From Silene conica (Eukaryota; Streptophyta; Magnoliopsida; Caryophyllales; Caryophyllaceae): DNA of 64,000 bases. The notes beneath the pieces were generated by a model. It saw only the letters and a list, made by a program, of their open reading frames with translations, did not search any database and was not told where the DNA came from. How positions within the stretch are numbered: the stretch's first letter is position 1; the number at the start of each line of letters is the position of its first letter. The stretch is taken from NCBI GenBank assembly GCA_029255685.2, contig CM055311.2, positions 21,571,703 through 21,635,702 on the forward strand. The letters run 5' to 3'. The translations under genes and the position numbers were made by a program. This document shows positions 1 through 10,620 of the stretch, one piece after another.

Positions 1-344
1 TTATATACGTAAGACCTCTTGCACCAGAACTCGATCCATTGTTGCGAAGTGACTCCTTTTCCACCAGACTGTGTTTTGAGACGATGATAACCAACTAATA
101 AAAAATGACATGCTCGAGGAATTAGTCGAACACCTTGAGCATCAAGAGCATGCAAGTCATCAAAGCTAGGAACCGCTTCATTATAAATTGAGCCAAGAAT
201 TGGCAGACCGCTGAGACGACACCCAAAGGGTAACCGAAATTTCTCCGAAAATGGTATGAAGTGTGTTGGTAGTGGGACAGCAATCTTCTAGAAATGCGCG
301 CAGAATACAAGATTCTCGGACGTAAGAATATAATGAAGCATACA

Positions 345-1932
345 TGATGAGCCCAAATTCGGTCATTATTTTCCTTTCTTTTCCTCTTATTTCAATCCCA
401 TTTCGCTCTCGTTTTACATGCTATTGCTCCTTTTTTATACCCGATATCTCTATCCTACGTATTTGGTTGTCATTTTGTAGGACTTGAGGCAAGAATGAAG
501 AAGTGGGAACAAACGAAGTGGAATCAAAGCAAAAAGAGAAGAAAACGGTGAAGAAATGGCGCAATGGGGTCCTCAGCCGATCGGCCGGCAGCCGGTCCGC
601 CGGCTGGGAGCCCCTTCACCTGTACACTTGAAGAAATGCATCAGAAGTCTGGTTTTGGGTCCTCAGCCGGTGGCCAACCGGCAGCCGGCTGACTGGCTGG
701 GACCCCTCTCACACTTTGCAACTTTTCCTTTGTGCGTAAGAAGTCAGGCCCAACAATCAAGGCCCTCAGCCGGTGGCCGACCGGCAGCCGGTCTGTCGGC
801 TGGGGAGGAAATAGCATTGAAGAAAGTTTCAGAACTTTGTTTTTTTACTCTTAGCCGGTCCCAGACCGGCAGCCGGTTGACCGGCTGAGAGTCAATTCGC
901 AGATTTTCACGCACTATATAAACCCGCACTTAGCCTATTTTCATTTACGCAACCTTTATTGTATTTTCACGCATTCCTAGGGTTTGTTACTGTTTCATTG
1001 CCTACATGTTCACATTCAAAACTCAACTCAAATCCTTAATCTTTCTTTAGTTTTTAGAATCCTTTTTAGTTAATCTTTCCTTAATCCTAGTTAGTGTTCT
1101 TCCTAGTAATCACTAGTTTACATTTGGAGTTTTGGGTGTATTTTGAAGACATTTGAGAGAATTCTTCTCATGTATCCAAGTTATTCACTTTAGTACAAGT
1201 ATTGGTATAATCTTCCTTTCTCTTGCTTAGTATTTCCATTTGCTTACACTTGTTCCAAGTTATCTTTAAGCAATTGCTTGTTCTTATCATTATTCACCAT
1301 GTTTATCATATATACTTCATTTGTTTACATGTCCTCTCTAGTTATGTGTGAGTAGTATATTTCTAGGGTTAGGGGTTTGCTTGGGTAGTTGGTAACCATG
1401 AAACATGTTTAGGGTTAGTCTTGTTTTGTCTCTTTGGTTGGGTTTTCGCATTGTGCATGTTATGTGTTCGATGAATTGCCTTAACGACGGTTGGGCATTA
1501 GTCTTCACTTTGTTTGTTTTGGACGATGGTCTTTGACTTTCATGAGCATGTTTTTGTGTTAAGTTAGCCTTGTTTGTAGCGAAAGCTAGGATAAGACTCG
1601 ACCTTAGGTTAGTCAACTCGAGAGAAGAGACGACCCTAGACCTACCATAGAGGTGACCCGAGACCGCTCTCTTATGTTTGGTTACCGACTTACCTAGGTG
1701 ACCCCGACGCCCTAGTTCCTTTTACATATCAACTTAATATTCGCATCTCGTTTTACCTATTGTTTAGTCATTAGTCTTTTCACAAACAACCTTATTACCC
1801 CGACTTCGTCTTAAACTAGAACCTAACTAAACAATTGTCCCCACCATCTCTGTGATCGACCCCCGAGTACTACTTATTATCGGGTTTTAAAAATTTGTTT
1901 GATACCGGAATTGACGGCATAACCGGTCATCA
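345..1932 (+). mobile_element. Solo LTR (Athila-like by its 3' end), 1588 bp, TSD ATACA
   Basis: The LTR starts TGATGAGCCC and ends GGTCATCA, and is flanked by a perfect 5-bp duplication ATACA at 340-344 and 1933-1937. No internal gag-pol is present, so this is a solo LTR left by recombination between two LTRs. A TATA box (TATATAAA) lies near 915, and a CTCTGTGATCGACCC block lies shortly before the 3' end. The other Athila-type LTRs in the window carry a similar block (CTCTGTGGTTCGACCC), so I place it near Athila. Orientation is taken from the TATA box. It interrupts the PMD pseudogene. Four copies of a GC-rich double palindrome lie upstream of the TATA box. Confidence 0.88.
574..890. repeat. 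Four GC-rich double palindromes upstream of the solo-LTR TATA box
   Basis: Four modules begin near 576, 666, 769 and 854. Each is two abutting imperfect palindromes: about 17 bp of the form GCCGGT...ACCGGC, then 16 bp of the form AGCCGGT..ACCGGCT. The module near 854 has perfect 7-bp arms in both halves. Centre-to-centre distance is 16.5 bp in modules 2-4, and module 1 is 3 bp shorter. Modules are 85-103 bp apart in otherwise ordinary sequence, and all lie upstream of the TATA box at 915. Confidence 0.8.
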
Positions 1933-2699
1933 ATACACCGCATCATAAACTGAACAGTTATTGAGGATGGCTCCAAATCTAGCAAGAACATCTTATGTCC
2001 ATTCCCAATATCCCGCTATATAACTTGATTCTCCGGGAATTTGAATGACGCGACATCCCCATCTGGTATCTCTGGAAATGATTCTACGCCCCAAAAGTGG
2101 AAATGTTTCATCATGAACATGTTGTGTAGGTAAAGTGCTGATAAGAGTATAACCACGAGTCCCATAAGCGCTAGGCCTAGCAGGAAGCGACATGTTTTCT
2201 TGAAAATCCGTCGGACTAATAGTATTAACCAGTTCACGTTGAACACGCAACAATGATTTAAAAACAGGAAGGCTGGTCTCAGACTCTTCACCATGGTCAC
2301 TGTTACTAATACACAAGAATTTTCGATCACCCTTGAAGCGTTCAACAAAATGCGCCATGTTAAGTTGTATACCTGAAAAAAAATAAGTCGTAAGTAGAGA
2401 TGGCAAAATATACATATTCATGAAGCTACTCATGCAATATGGCTACTATGTGACGAATCACGTGGTAACAAAACTCGTCACCTTTATCACTTCAAATCGG
2501 AAATCCCAACAATCTCACGCAACAATAGTGGACACAAACACTGAAAAATTCGCCATAAGTTGTATACTTCAAATCAAAATTACATTAGGCGAAGATTTTG
2601 AGACCCAAGTTATCACTTTTGATAAACCTTCTAACATTCTTGCTCTTCAAGAGGGCTCAAAAATTTGCATCAAGAAGAAATTTAAGGTTGTTGAAGGCT

Positions 2700-2930
2700 G
2701 ATTTTATTACAAAAGGACGTAATCCTTTGATTGTTTTTTCAAAACCCGAGATAGAAAATGGACACTCTCTTAAGGTGGATCGTGGCCAGGTTGAGCAATT
2801 CATCAATAAATTTCTCATACTATCACAAATCAACAACAGAAATGTGGTCAGGTTACTAGGTTGTTATCTCGAGACACAAGTACCATTACTGGTTTACGAA
2901 TTTTGTAACAATGGCAACGCTTCATGATAT
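2700..2930 (+). pseudogene. Wall-associated receptor kinase (WAK-like) kinase-domain fragment
   Basis: A stretch near 2775-2925 reads as [18 protein letters not shown], then [15 protein letters not shown], then [13 protein letters not shown]. This is the alpha-C helix to hinge region of the WAK/WAKL kinase domain (family form [28 protein letters not shown]). The glycine-rich loop and catalytic loop are not recognisable around it. The reading frame ends at 2927 with a stop, and the flanks are unrelated, so this is a short gene fragment. It shares no frame with the PMD pseudogene to its left. Confidence 0.7.
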
Positions 2931-3690
2931 CTTTCAATAAACTATGGTGCATATGAGGATGACCTACAAATTCAAGTACTCACATATCCATGAAGAGGAA
3001 AATTGTTAGACGATATGCTGGGCATGATTTTTGTTAGCTATTTGCTGGTACTGTTATTTCTCTAATTGACAAAAATAGAGAAAGACATATAAAAATTAAC
3101 AACTACCTGCCAGTCTGCCACCGCTGTTGGATTTGAGGAACCGAGAATACGATACTTCGTGTCATCAAGAATTCCGATCAGCTAAAAAGAAAGAAGAACA
3201 GAAAAAATAAGCTCGAATCAAAAACTGAAATGGACAGTGGCGAACTAAAGTCCGTACATCATAAGGCTAAAAAAAATCATGGAAAACTAACTATAGCATA
3301 GCAAAGCTGTAATGAAGTAGTGTTCGTAATACCTGATTAAAGCAAATCGAAAAGGAATAAAGAGGAAACGAAAAATGAGGACAGAGGATGGTACCGTGGT
3401 CTTTTTAGCCTCAGCAAAATATGGAAGGTTGATCATGTTTTATGCACTGCTCTTATATATATATACATACAACTTATGGTTTAAAAAAACTGAAAAAAAA
3501 AATGAAAAACTTGCTTTGGAAGTAATGTTTAGCCGTCTTTGCCTTAGAATTAACCAATCATATTGCATTTATCAATTTATAAGTCGGTAAAACAAACTCC
3601 TCTTTTTTTTCTTTTTACCAAATTTCAAAAATTTATAAAGGGGCAAGCTATTGGTTGGTTTTAGAGGTGAGAAATTACTTACCATGAAAT
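2931..3690. other. Intergenic stretch with no convincing gene
   Basis: AT-rich sequence. I see only short chance reading frames on either strand and one possible 75-bp exon on the minus strand (3107-3181), listed separately. Poly-A and poly-T runs are common. No terminal repeats of a transposon were recognised. Confidence 0.5.
3107..3181 (-). other. Possible isolated 75-bp exon of unknown gene
   Basis: On the minus strand a polypyrimidine tract and TTTTTAG precede an open 25-codon stretch (LIGILDDTKYRILGSSNPTA and five more residues) that ends at CAG followed by GTAGTT, a plausible donor. The length is a multiple of three and amino-acid use looks protein-like. I do not recognise the protein and saw no neighbouring exons. 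It may be a captured gene fragment or chance. Confidence 0.25.
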
Positions 3691-4751
3691 AATAATTTTT
3701 CATACTCAAATGGTAAATTTAGCCGTAAAGATCTCAATCGGTCAAGTTGAAAATATGTATCTTTGAAGATTCAAGTGTCGTCCGTCAAGGTTACAAAATG
3801 ACCAAGGTGACAAAAATTTAAGTACAATTCGTCAAAGTTACAAAATGACCGAGATGATAAAAATTCAAGCGTTATCCATCAAGATTACAAAATTATCAAG
3901 ATGAAAGACGCATCCAGTCATCCGTCAAGTCAGATAATGACATGGTGACACAAAAAATGCTACTGGCACAACAAAGTGGAGGCCAGATGACTTCCAAGTC
4001 AAAGCAAAAGCAATCGAGACCCCGCCACGTCAAGACACCCGAAAGTGCACGTGACAACGTCTCAAGGGGGTAATTTGTAGGCACTAAAAAATTATTTAAG
4101 TGTCGAAAATACAAAAATGAATTAAATTGAGTTAATAATAAATAAATTACTCAATTTAATTATCTCTGTCCCTTTTAAAGTCAAATTTGGGTCATTCTGA
4201 GTTATTCGGGTCCAAACAGAAGCCAAATTGGGCCAAAATTGTAAACAAGCCGAAAATGGGTCTGAATCCCAAAGCCCACCGAAGCCCAAACTTTTCTCTA
4301 TAAATAGAGCGAAGTTTGTTCAAAACAAAAAAGGGAAAAACGACAAGAAAACTCGAAGAAAAGAAAAGCTATGGAATTCTCGTGAAATTCACTGTAAGCA
4401 GTCAACAAGCACAACAAATTCGTCCTGCCTGCGCAAGAAAACGCAAACACTCAAACTCGAATATTCAAACATTCAAACATTCAAGAGAGATTCAAGTCGT
4501 TCGACCCTCTCGAGAATACAAGTCAACGTGACGCGTAGAGTGCATCCACTCTCTACACGTGACCCCCTTCAAAAAAAACAAACGCACGCGCACCCCTTAA
4601 GTGGATCGTGCATGTGTAACTTGTTTGTCTAGCTAGTTAGAATCAGAGGATTATTAGAGATTGTACATGAAATTTTCTGATATTAATAAAAAACTTATTT
4701 TGTTTCCGTGTTTTGTATTTCAGTTATCGTAATACAAAATCCGTCGTTACA
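3691..4751 (+). mobile_element. 3' end of an Ogre/Tat-like LTR retrotransposon with its 3' LTR (4076-4751)
   Basis: A purine-rich tract (CTCAAGGGGGTAATT) directly precedes TGTAGGCACT at 4076. From there an LTR-like unit runs to CCGTCGTTACA at 4751 (676 bp). It contains CTATAAATAGAG near 4299 as a TATA box and AATAAAA near 4685 as a poly-A signal. The preceding 385 bp holds loosely repeated blocks (GTCAAGGTTACAAAATGACC-like) typical of an untranslated 3' region. No 5' LTR or coding part is present, so the left side is truncated. The right side abuts the interior of a Tekay integrase, so no target duplication can be defined. Assignment to Ogre/Tat is by general LTR style and is tentative. Confidence 0.5.
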
Positions 4752-5249
4752 CCGTCGTCGACCGCTCGAGTTCGAAGCCGGAGATCATGTCTTCCTCAAA
4801 GTGTCACCTATGAAGGGAGTCAAGCGTTTAGGGCAAGTTGAGCCCTAAGTACATTGGACCTTACTTGATCACTGCTCGTGTTGGTACCGTTGCCTATCGA
4901 TTGGAGTTGCCCCCGAGTTTGGGCAAAGTCCATGACGTGTTCCATGTGTCCCAGTTTCGCAAGTACGTGAGTGACCTGAGCCATGTACTGAGCCCCACGA
5001 TTCCAGAGTTAGAGCCTAACCTTGCTTTCGAGGAGTGTCCCCTGAAGATTTTGGACCGCCAAGACATGAAGTTGAGAAACAAGATCGTTCCTCTACTCAA
5101 AGTGCTTTGGAAGTGTGGCAACGTGGAAGAAGAGACTGGGAACTAAGGCTGTTATGAGAGCCAAGTACCCGAGTTTGTTTGACTGAAGTAATTTCTTTAG
5201 CTAGTTATTCGTTCAAGTTTGGATGAAACTTTTTGAAAGGTGGGGTGAT
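4752..5249 (+). pseudogene. Tekay-like Ty3/gypsy pol 3' end: integrase C-terminus and chromodomain
   Basis: The sequence reads [19 protein letters not shown], then after a frameshift near 4835-4846 LSPKYIGPYLI, KVHDVFHVSQFRKYVSD and LKILDRQDMKLRNK, ending with the LLKVLWK part of a Tekay chromodomain. The nearby intact element (25511-30112) has the same order of motifs. A one-base loss near 5135 breaks the end of the chromodomain, while the second copy at 5411 onward keeps it (ETWETE). A polypurine tract (GAAAGGTGGGGTGA) follows and ends at the LTR start, 5250. Everything upstream of the integrase tail is missing because the Ogre/Tat-like fragment abuts it. Confidence 0.82.
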
Positions 5250-5723
5250 TGTAACACCCCATTATTTTACGAAAGGTAATTTTTAAGAATTTAAAATAAT
5301 ATTTCGGAAATTTAATATAATTAAATTATTTTTCGTAATCTTAAATTTAAGAAAAATCAATAAGTTCCAGTTTAAGATTTAATAAGTCTTAAAATGTTAT
5401 TTCTTCTAGTCAAAGTGCTTTGGAAGTGTGGCAACATGGAAGAAGAGACTTGGGAAACTGAGGCTGCGATGAGAGCCAAGTACCCGAGTTTGTTCGACTG
5501 AAGTATTCTTTAGTTATTAATTCGTTCAAGTTTCGAGAATGAAACTTTTTAAAAGGCTGGGTGATTGTAACACCCCGTTATTTTACGAGCGGCAATTTGT
5601 AAGAATTTAAAATAATATTTCAGAAATTTAATATATTTAAATTATTTTTCGTAATCTTAAATTTAAGAAAAATAAATAAGTTCCATTTTAAGATTTAATA
5701 AGTCTTAAGATGTTATTTCCTCA
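5098..5723 (+). repeat. 313-bp direct duplication spanning pol end, polypurine tract and LTR start
   Basis: CAAAGTGCTTTGGAAG occurs at 5098 and again at 5411, and similarity continues through the end of pol, the polypurine tract and the first part of the LTR (TGTAACACCCC at 5250 and 5566). The period is 313 bp. The copies differ by scattered substitutions and small indels, so the duplication is not recent. The second copy has the better chromodomain frame. Confidence 0.85.
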
Positions 5724-6539
5724 CTTGGCATTTCTAATTTTAAGACAATCCCGACTCAAACCCACTTTCCCCACTTAAATCCTAACTTCACATTTCCACA
5801 TAAAAAGAAAAGTTGGGAGAACACTATTCATTCACCATCTTCATTTCCTAAACCTAAAAACCCAAATCTCCATTATTAAGCTTCAAGTTTCACAAAAATC
5901 ACCATAGAAGACTCATTTCTTATCGAAATCAGGTAATTTTTCCGCCTATGGATTCATAGAGCCGTCGTCATCGTCTTAAGACGTTTACCACAAATCGAGA
6001 CAGGCGGATTCTAGCCTGTTTCTCCTTTCTTGAAATTCGTCCTCTAAATCGGTTTTTCTTTGTTTGTAGGAGGTGATTTAGAAGACCCGGACGTTAACTA
6101 GGTAATTATTGAGGATAGTTTGGAGGATTAGCTTGCTCAAGGTAACCTTGATGAGTAAATTCGGCTTATGTCATAAACTTTGTGATTTTGTTAGTTTTGA
6201 TGATAGCAACATGATTAGGAAAGATGATTTCTGTGTTTGGTTGAGTACATGATGTTTGTATTCTGAAATTGGTGTTAGAATCATGCTAGGATTGTTGGTT
6301 GATAGTCCTCACATGTTAATAATGACACTTGTGTTGTTAGATGAATGATTGATCGAGAAAAGAGGATTTAATTCATGGGTTTTGTTAAGGAATCAAGGAA
6401 TTGGTCATATGTTGAAGTTAGTATGCTTGTTTGTGATGGATTGTGGCTATTGTATGATGGATTGGTGTTTATAAGTTGTCTTACGAGTTTTGGTTAAGCT
6501 TACAATCTGTAAAAATGGCATTTTCGTGTACAGGCCCTC

Positions 6540-6905
6540 TCAGTCGGCCGGCAACCGGTCGACTAACCGACTGAGAGTCCCGTGTCTTTGAAATTTAAGT
6601 TTCTGCGAAAATTATTATCAGGTTTCTCCAGTCGGTCGGCCGACAGCCGCTCAACGAACCGGTTTGTAGCCCCTGAAGATATATTATAATTTAAGTGTGA
6701 AAGAGTCTTCAGCCGGGTGGCCGGCCGCAGGTCCACCGGCTGAGAACCCCTGATGGGTGAAATTTTAAATGACAATTCAAGGAGAGGTTGTCAGTCGGTA
6801 GGTCGGCAGCCGGTCGACCGGCTGAGAACCCATGCTCCTTAAGGTTTTTTGTTTTTCTAAAAAGCTGGAAGGGATTTCCAGCCGGTGACCTGACCGGCTG
6901 AGAGT
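6540..6905. repeat. Five GC-rich palindromic modules in the Tekay-like LTR
   Basis: Modules lie near 6540, 6628, 6709, 6790 and 6880, each beginning CAGYCGG and ending CCGRCTGAGA or similar. The one at 6808-6823 is a perfect 16-bp palindrome (AGCCGGTCGACCGGCT). Module layout and the trailing CTGAGA-CCC match the modules of the solo LTR at 574-890, although the surrounding LTR sequence is unrelated. Confidence 0.75.
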
Positions 6906-7056
6906 CCCTATTATTCCAAATATGCAATTTTACTTATGATCGGGTGATCCGATTTGAATAATTCTTTTTTCATAGGATTTGTATGTTCGTATATTATCGT
7001 ATGGTGATTAGTAAAGCTAAGATTGAATGGTTGTTTACACCTTGATGTGATGCGCA

Positions 7057-7520
7057 TTAGAGCATGCCTTAAGTAATGGCCTCTAAGTCTAATACGTGAG
7101 TGTTTGTCGTGTTTGAAATATGCCTTAAGTAATGGCCTCTGAGTCCGAATGCGTGTTGATGTGATCGTGTCAGGACATGCCTTAAGTAATGGCCTCTGAG
7201 TCTGACAAGCAGAGTGGTTATGCATTGGAGTAGCTACGGTCGTTGACGTCGTGCCTAATGTGTGATTACTTGGTATTGAAGTATGCCTTAAGTAATGGCC
7301 TCTGAGTTCAATACATTGTATGTAGTATTGGAACATGTCTTAAGTAATGACCTTTGAGCCTTATACTTGTGTTTGTGTTAAGTCGTGTCTTAAGTATTGA
7401 CCTCTGAACTAGATACTGAGTTGAATGTTGTGTTTAGTCTTGTCTTAAGTATTGACCTCTGAACTAGATACTGAGTTAAATGTTGTCTTTATTCATGTCT
7501 TAAGTGATGACCTCAGATAT
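7057..7520 (+). repeat. Irregular tandem array of a CTTAAGTAATGGCCTC unit
   Basis: About eight copies of the core CTTAAGTAATGGCCTCTGAG, progressively diverged (later copies read CTTAAGTATTGACCTCTGAA), occur at roughly 52-62 bp spacing, with one gap of about 104 bp. The array lies inside the partial Tekay-like LTR. Copies become more diverged towards the right end. Confidence 0.8.
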
Positions 7521-7607
7521 AAATACTGAGCTAAGTGAATTTATATGCTTGTTGATGAGTATATTTGAGTAATGATATTATGTTGAGTAAAGTATATGAT
7601 TTATTCA

Positions 7608-8822
7608 TGTTGGAGTAAGTGTCCTCAACAATAGTGCGATCACATCAATGAATATTAATCATTGATAAAACTAGAATAAGAATACTCATGGGATGATTCT
7701 TCATCATATAGTCGACTGATCAAAATTAATCTTAATATAGGCTTGCTAGAGTTTGACATTACTGTCGTATGATGGTGGTGATCAGTTGATCCCTTTAGAT
7801 CACACCTTTAGGACAACTCTGTTAATTGAAAATGAAATGACTGTATTTTGATACGAGTCAATTCAATCCTAGTTTATAAAATGTGTAAGGAGGATATTTA
7901 TAATATGATTATAAATAATAAAATTTTAGTAAATAAAATGTCATTACTAGAAATTAATCGTTTATGAAACAATGATTACGAGAATGAATTTTATTATACT
8001 GCAAATGTTGTGGTATTATATTGGTACGGAAATTATTAATTAGATAATAGTAATTTCGAATTACTGCTAATTTTATAAATTAAAGTTTAATTAGTTAAAC
8101 TTGTAATTTTATAAAATGATTTAATTTTTCATTATAATTGTTACATAATGAACAAAATAATTGTGTGTGTCCATTTTTGAAATGGGCCGTGTGATTGTCA
8201 CACTACACAAACATTACATATTATACATTTTATGAGTTAAAATGGTAATGTTTAAAATCTAATTTTATAATGTTTAATGGACAAGTGTTGCTTGAGGTGC
8301 CCATGCATTGGGGTCCCTAACCCATCCGGCCACACCTCCTTGAGAAGAACAAAAGAGTGTTTTTCTCTTCTCAAGGGGTCATTCCATGCATGTTTAGGGT
8401 TTTGAATAAGAGAGAAAAGTTATCTCATCTTCTTCCTCCCTTGAACCGTGACATCCTCCATCATCACTAAAAATTCTTAATATTGTTTACTAATTGTAGT
8501 AATAATATAAGATTATAATTACTAGGTTATTTGTGATTTATTTCTAGCACAAATAATCACAAATATTAACAAGAGTGTGTCTTGGTGCATTTTATTGGAG
8601 GTCTTCTACTTTGGGGACTATTGAAGGATCATTCCATTGTTGAAAGCTCAAGAACTAGTAAAGAAGGAGTCTTTACTAGTGCCCCTTTTGGCCGAACTTA
8701 TCAATGTAAGTACAAGATTGTTTCTTTTAATTTTCGGTTCTTATGTTATGCATGCATAAGATCATTTAACATTATAAGATAATCTAAATTAGTATGACTA
8801 TATGAGGTTTAAGAAACCAACA
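7608..8822 (+). repeat. 5' LTR of the copia element, 1215 bp
   Basis: It runs TGTTGGAG to CCAACA and is followed by the primer-binding site. Compared with the 3' LTR it shows scattered substitutions (for example AATAGTGCG versus AATAGGGCG at the start), consistent with an old insertion. No gene is seen inside it. Confidence 0.92.
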
Positions 8823-8824
8823 AT

Positions 8825-8836
8825 TGGTATCAGAGC
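8825..8836 (+). other. Copia primer-binding site (initiator Met tRNA type)
   Basis: TGGTATCAGAGC lies 2 bp after the 5' LTR end. It is the standard plant retrotransposon site complementary to the 3' end of initiator methionine tRNA. The same sequence is found after the 3' LTR (near 38659). Confidence 0.9.
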
Positions 8837-10620
8837 GATTGGTCATTTGCATATATAATCGGTTTTGTTTTTCCGAGTTAAAGTAACTTAAATAAAACTA
8901 AAAATCAATATTTATATGATAAGTCACTCGAAAATTTTTGCATGTACTATATTCTGGTCCTAAAATGTTTTTAGGTTATTTTGATAATTTATGAGATTTT
9001 ATTGTTCATTGATATTGTTTTTAGTCATTAATATGTATTTTAAATGTTAAAATCGGCAAAATGGACTAAAAATAGCTAGAAAAAGTTTCTGACCTTGAAT
9101 TTTTAATATGATGTCACATACATATTTTACAAATGGTATGTAAAAATTTCGTACAAATAAGAGTTGTATTGCATGATTTACTAATTTTTATATGATAAAT
9201 TGTGTAAATAGAGACATTTCGGTTAAAATAAATGAGATTTATCGAAATAAGTTCGAAATTTTAACCATAATTTTTGACATTATGATTATTAATGTAATTT
9301 TTCAGAATGTTCAAAAATTCGAAATTCAAATTTTAAAATTATATTAATTTATTTGAATTTTACATAAAAGTTATGTAATTTTAAGGTAAAAAATGAACAA
9401 TCTAATTAATTTTGAATTAATTATTGTCAAAAATTTGTAATGACTAATTTTGAGTCCTAAAATGTATTAGGATAATGAACTTTAACATGAATATGATTTA
9501 TGTTTTAGATTTGGCATTTTAAAAGTTAAATTGCGCATTCCCGTAAAACTGGAATAAGTTAAAACTAGTAATTGAAATTAGGGCGACTTGGCATTAAGAT
9601 GAACATGATTAGATTATTTTGATGCTACGTTTTAATTTATGAATGTCATATATTATATTGTATAATTTTGAATTATGTAATTTTGTCTTAGTATGGCCTT
9701 AGAAATCGGTAATTCCCGTAATGTAAGGGGTTATTGATTTGGATGTAATTAATTATAATCTCGTATCATTCTTTTGTAATTTTCTTTTATAGTGTATAAT
9801 GTAAAATAGAAAATTTGTAATTATTGTAATTCCGAAGTTTCCCGAAGGCCTTGCATGCTTGGATGGAGTTCCGATCAAGACGGTGTTCCTCGAGAGGTGT
9901 GCCTTGGACCCCTAGGGACCAAAGGAGTTGGTTTCCGATTTGTAATTTTTGCATTATTTTCTATTTTAGGAAAGGTCATACTAGGAATTATTTATTTCGT
10001 TTAGCATTTATTTAATATGTTGCATGCATTGCCAAATCGCCATTAACATACAACATGCATAACGAGTTTCGAGTCACATACCGTGTCAATTAATTTATCG
10101 AGAATTCACCGAGTTAGTTCACTTAAAGGAGATAGATAATAAATTGACAAGATCTCTTACATATTCAAATATTGAGACATAGCCTTACCAAAGAGTAGAG
10201 AACCCATGAGTCCCTTCTTCATAAGGAAGTAGGCTCGGCTAAACCGGGGTGCTAAACTTGTTACGTTGGGTAAGTGGGGTAATGTGATTACACTCTTGAA
10301 ATTTGGCTGATCTCAACGAACGTATTCGAGCCACCGTAGTGGTAATAAGTTCGGGCTAAAGATAAGGATTAATGTAATTCTTGTCGACCGGGAGTTCTAA
10401 GGTAGAATCGATTAAAGGTTAATCCACCGAATTGTATTAATGAGGGATGAATCGGCTAAATCGTGCCCGAGTTAGTATGGATTTGGGTCTCGGGATCATT
10501 TACTTAATTGGGTAAGAGATCATTAAGTAGATGTTTTACTTGTTTAACAAGTATATAATTTAAAATGATAAAAGTTATTGATTTCCTTCATTTCCGTTTT
10601 TGTAGTTTACTAAAATCGCA
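8837..10620 (+). other. Long AT-rich copia leader without a recognisable gene
   Basis: About 1.8 kb between the primer site and the first gag codon. It is AT-rich with stops in all frames. I cannot see capsid-like coding sequence here, and the downstream ORF has an unusually short gag, so part of gag may have been deleted or decayed. Confidence 0.55.

Larger units (their letters stand above)
1..2358 (-). pseudogene. Plant mobile domain (PMD, aminotransferase-like) protein pseudogene, split by a solo LTR
   Basis: On the minus strand an ORF starts with MAHFVERF at 2358 and reads to about 1938, then resumes at 340 and runs off the left edge. Removing the 345-1932 insertion and one copy of ATACA joins the two parts in frame (NCSVYDAVYASLYSYVRES). 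Recognisable family blocks are TEDVLARFG-like residues before the split, and after it CCPTTNTLHT, then GLPILGSIYNEAVPS and IEFWCKRSY. These belong to the plant mobile domain family, known from MAIL/MAIN-like proteins and from transposon-carried copies. Two other lesions are visible: an in-frame TAA after WEWT near 1990, and a frameshift near 225 between the TLW and SGLPI blocks. It is therefore a decayed gene or transposon passenger, not an active gene. The family call rests on remembered motifs. The C-terminal part lies outside the window. Confidence 0.75.
5250..7607 (+). mobile_element. Partial 3' LTR of the Tekay-like element, cut by the copia insertion
   Basis: It starts TGTAACACCCC right after a polypurine tract (second start at 5566 in the duplicated copy). 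No LTR end (TTACA-type) is seen before the copia LTR begins at 7608, so the remainder is missing or lies beyond the copia element. It contains a block of GC-rich palindromes (6540-6905) and a tandem block built on CTTAAGTAATGGCCTC (7057-7520). I see no gene in it. Confidence 0.6.

Noticed and set aside
6911..7336. 141-residue minus-strand ORF with repeats
   Set aside because: It is the CTTAAGTAATGGCCTC tandem array read on the opposite strand.
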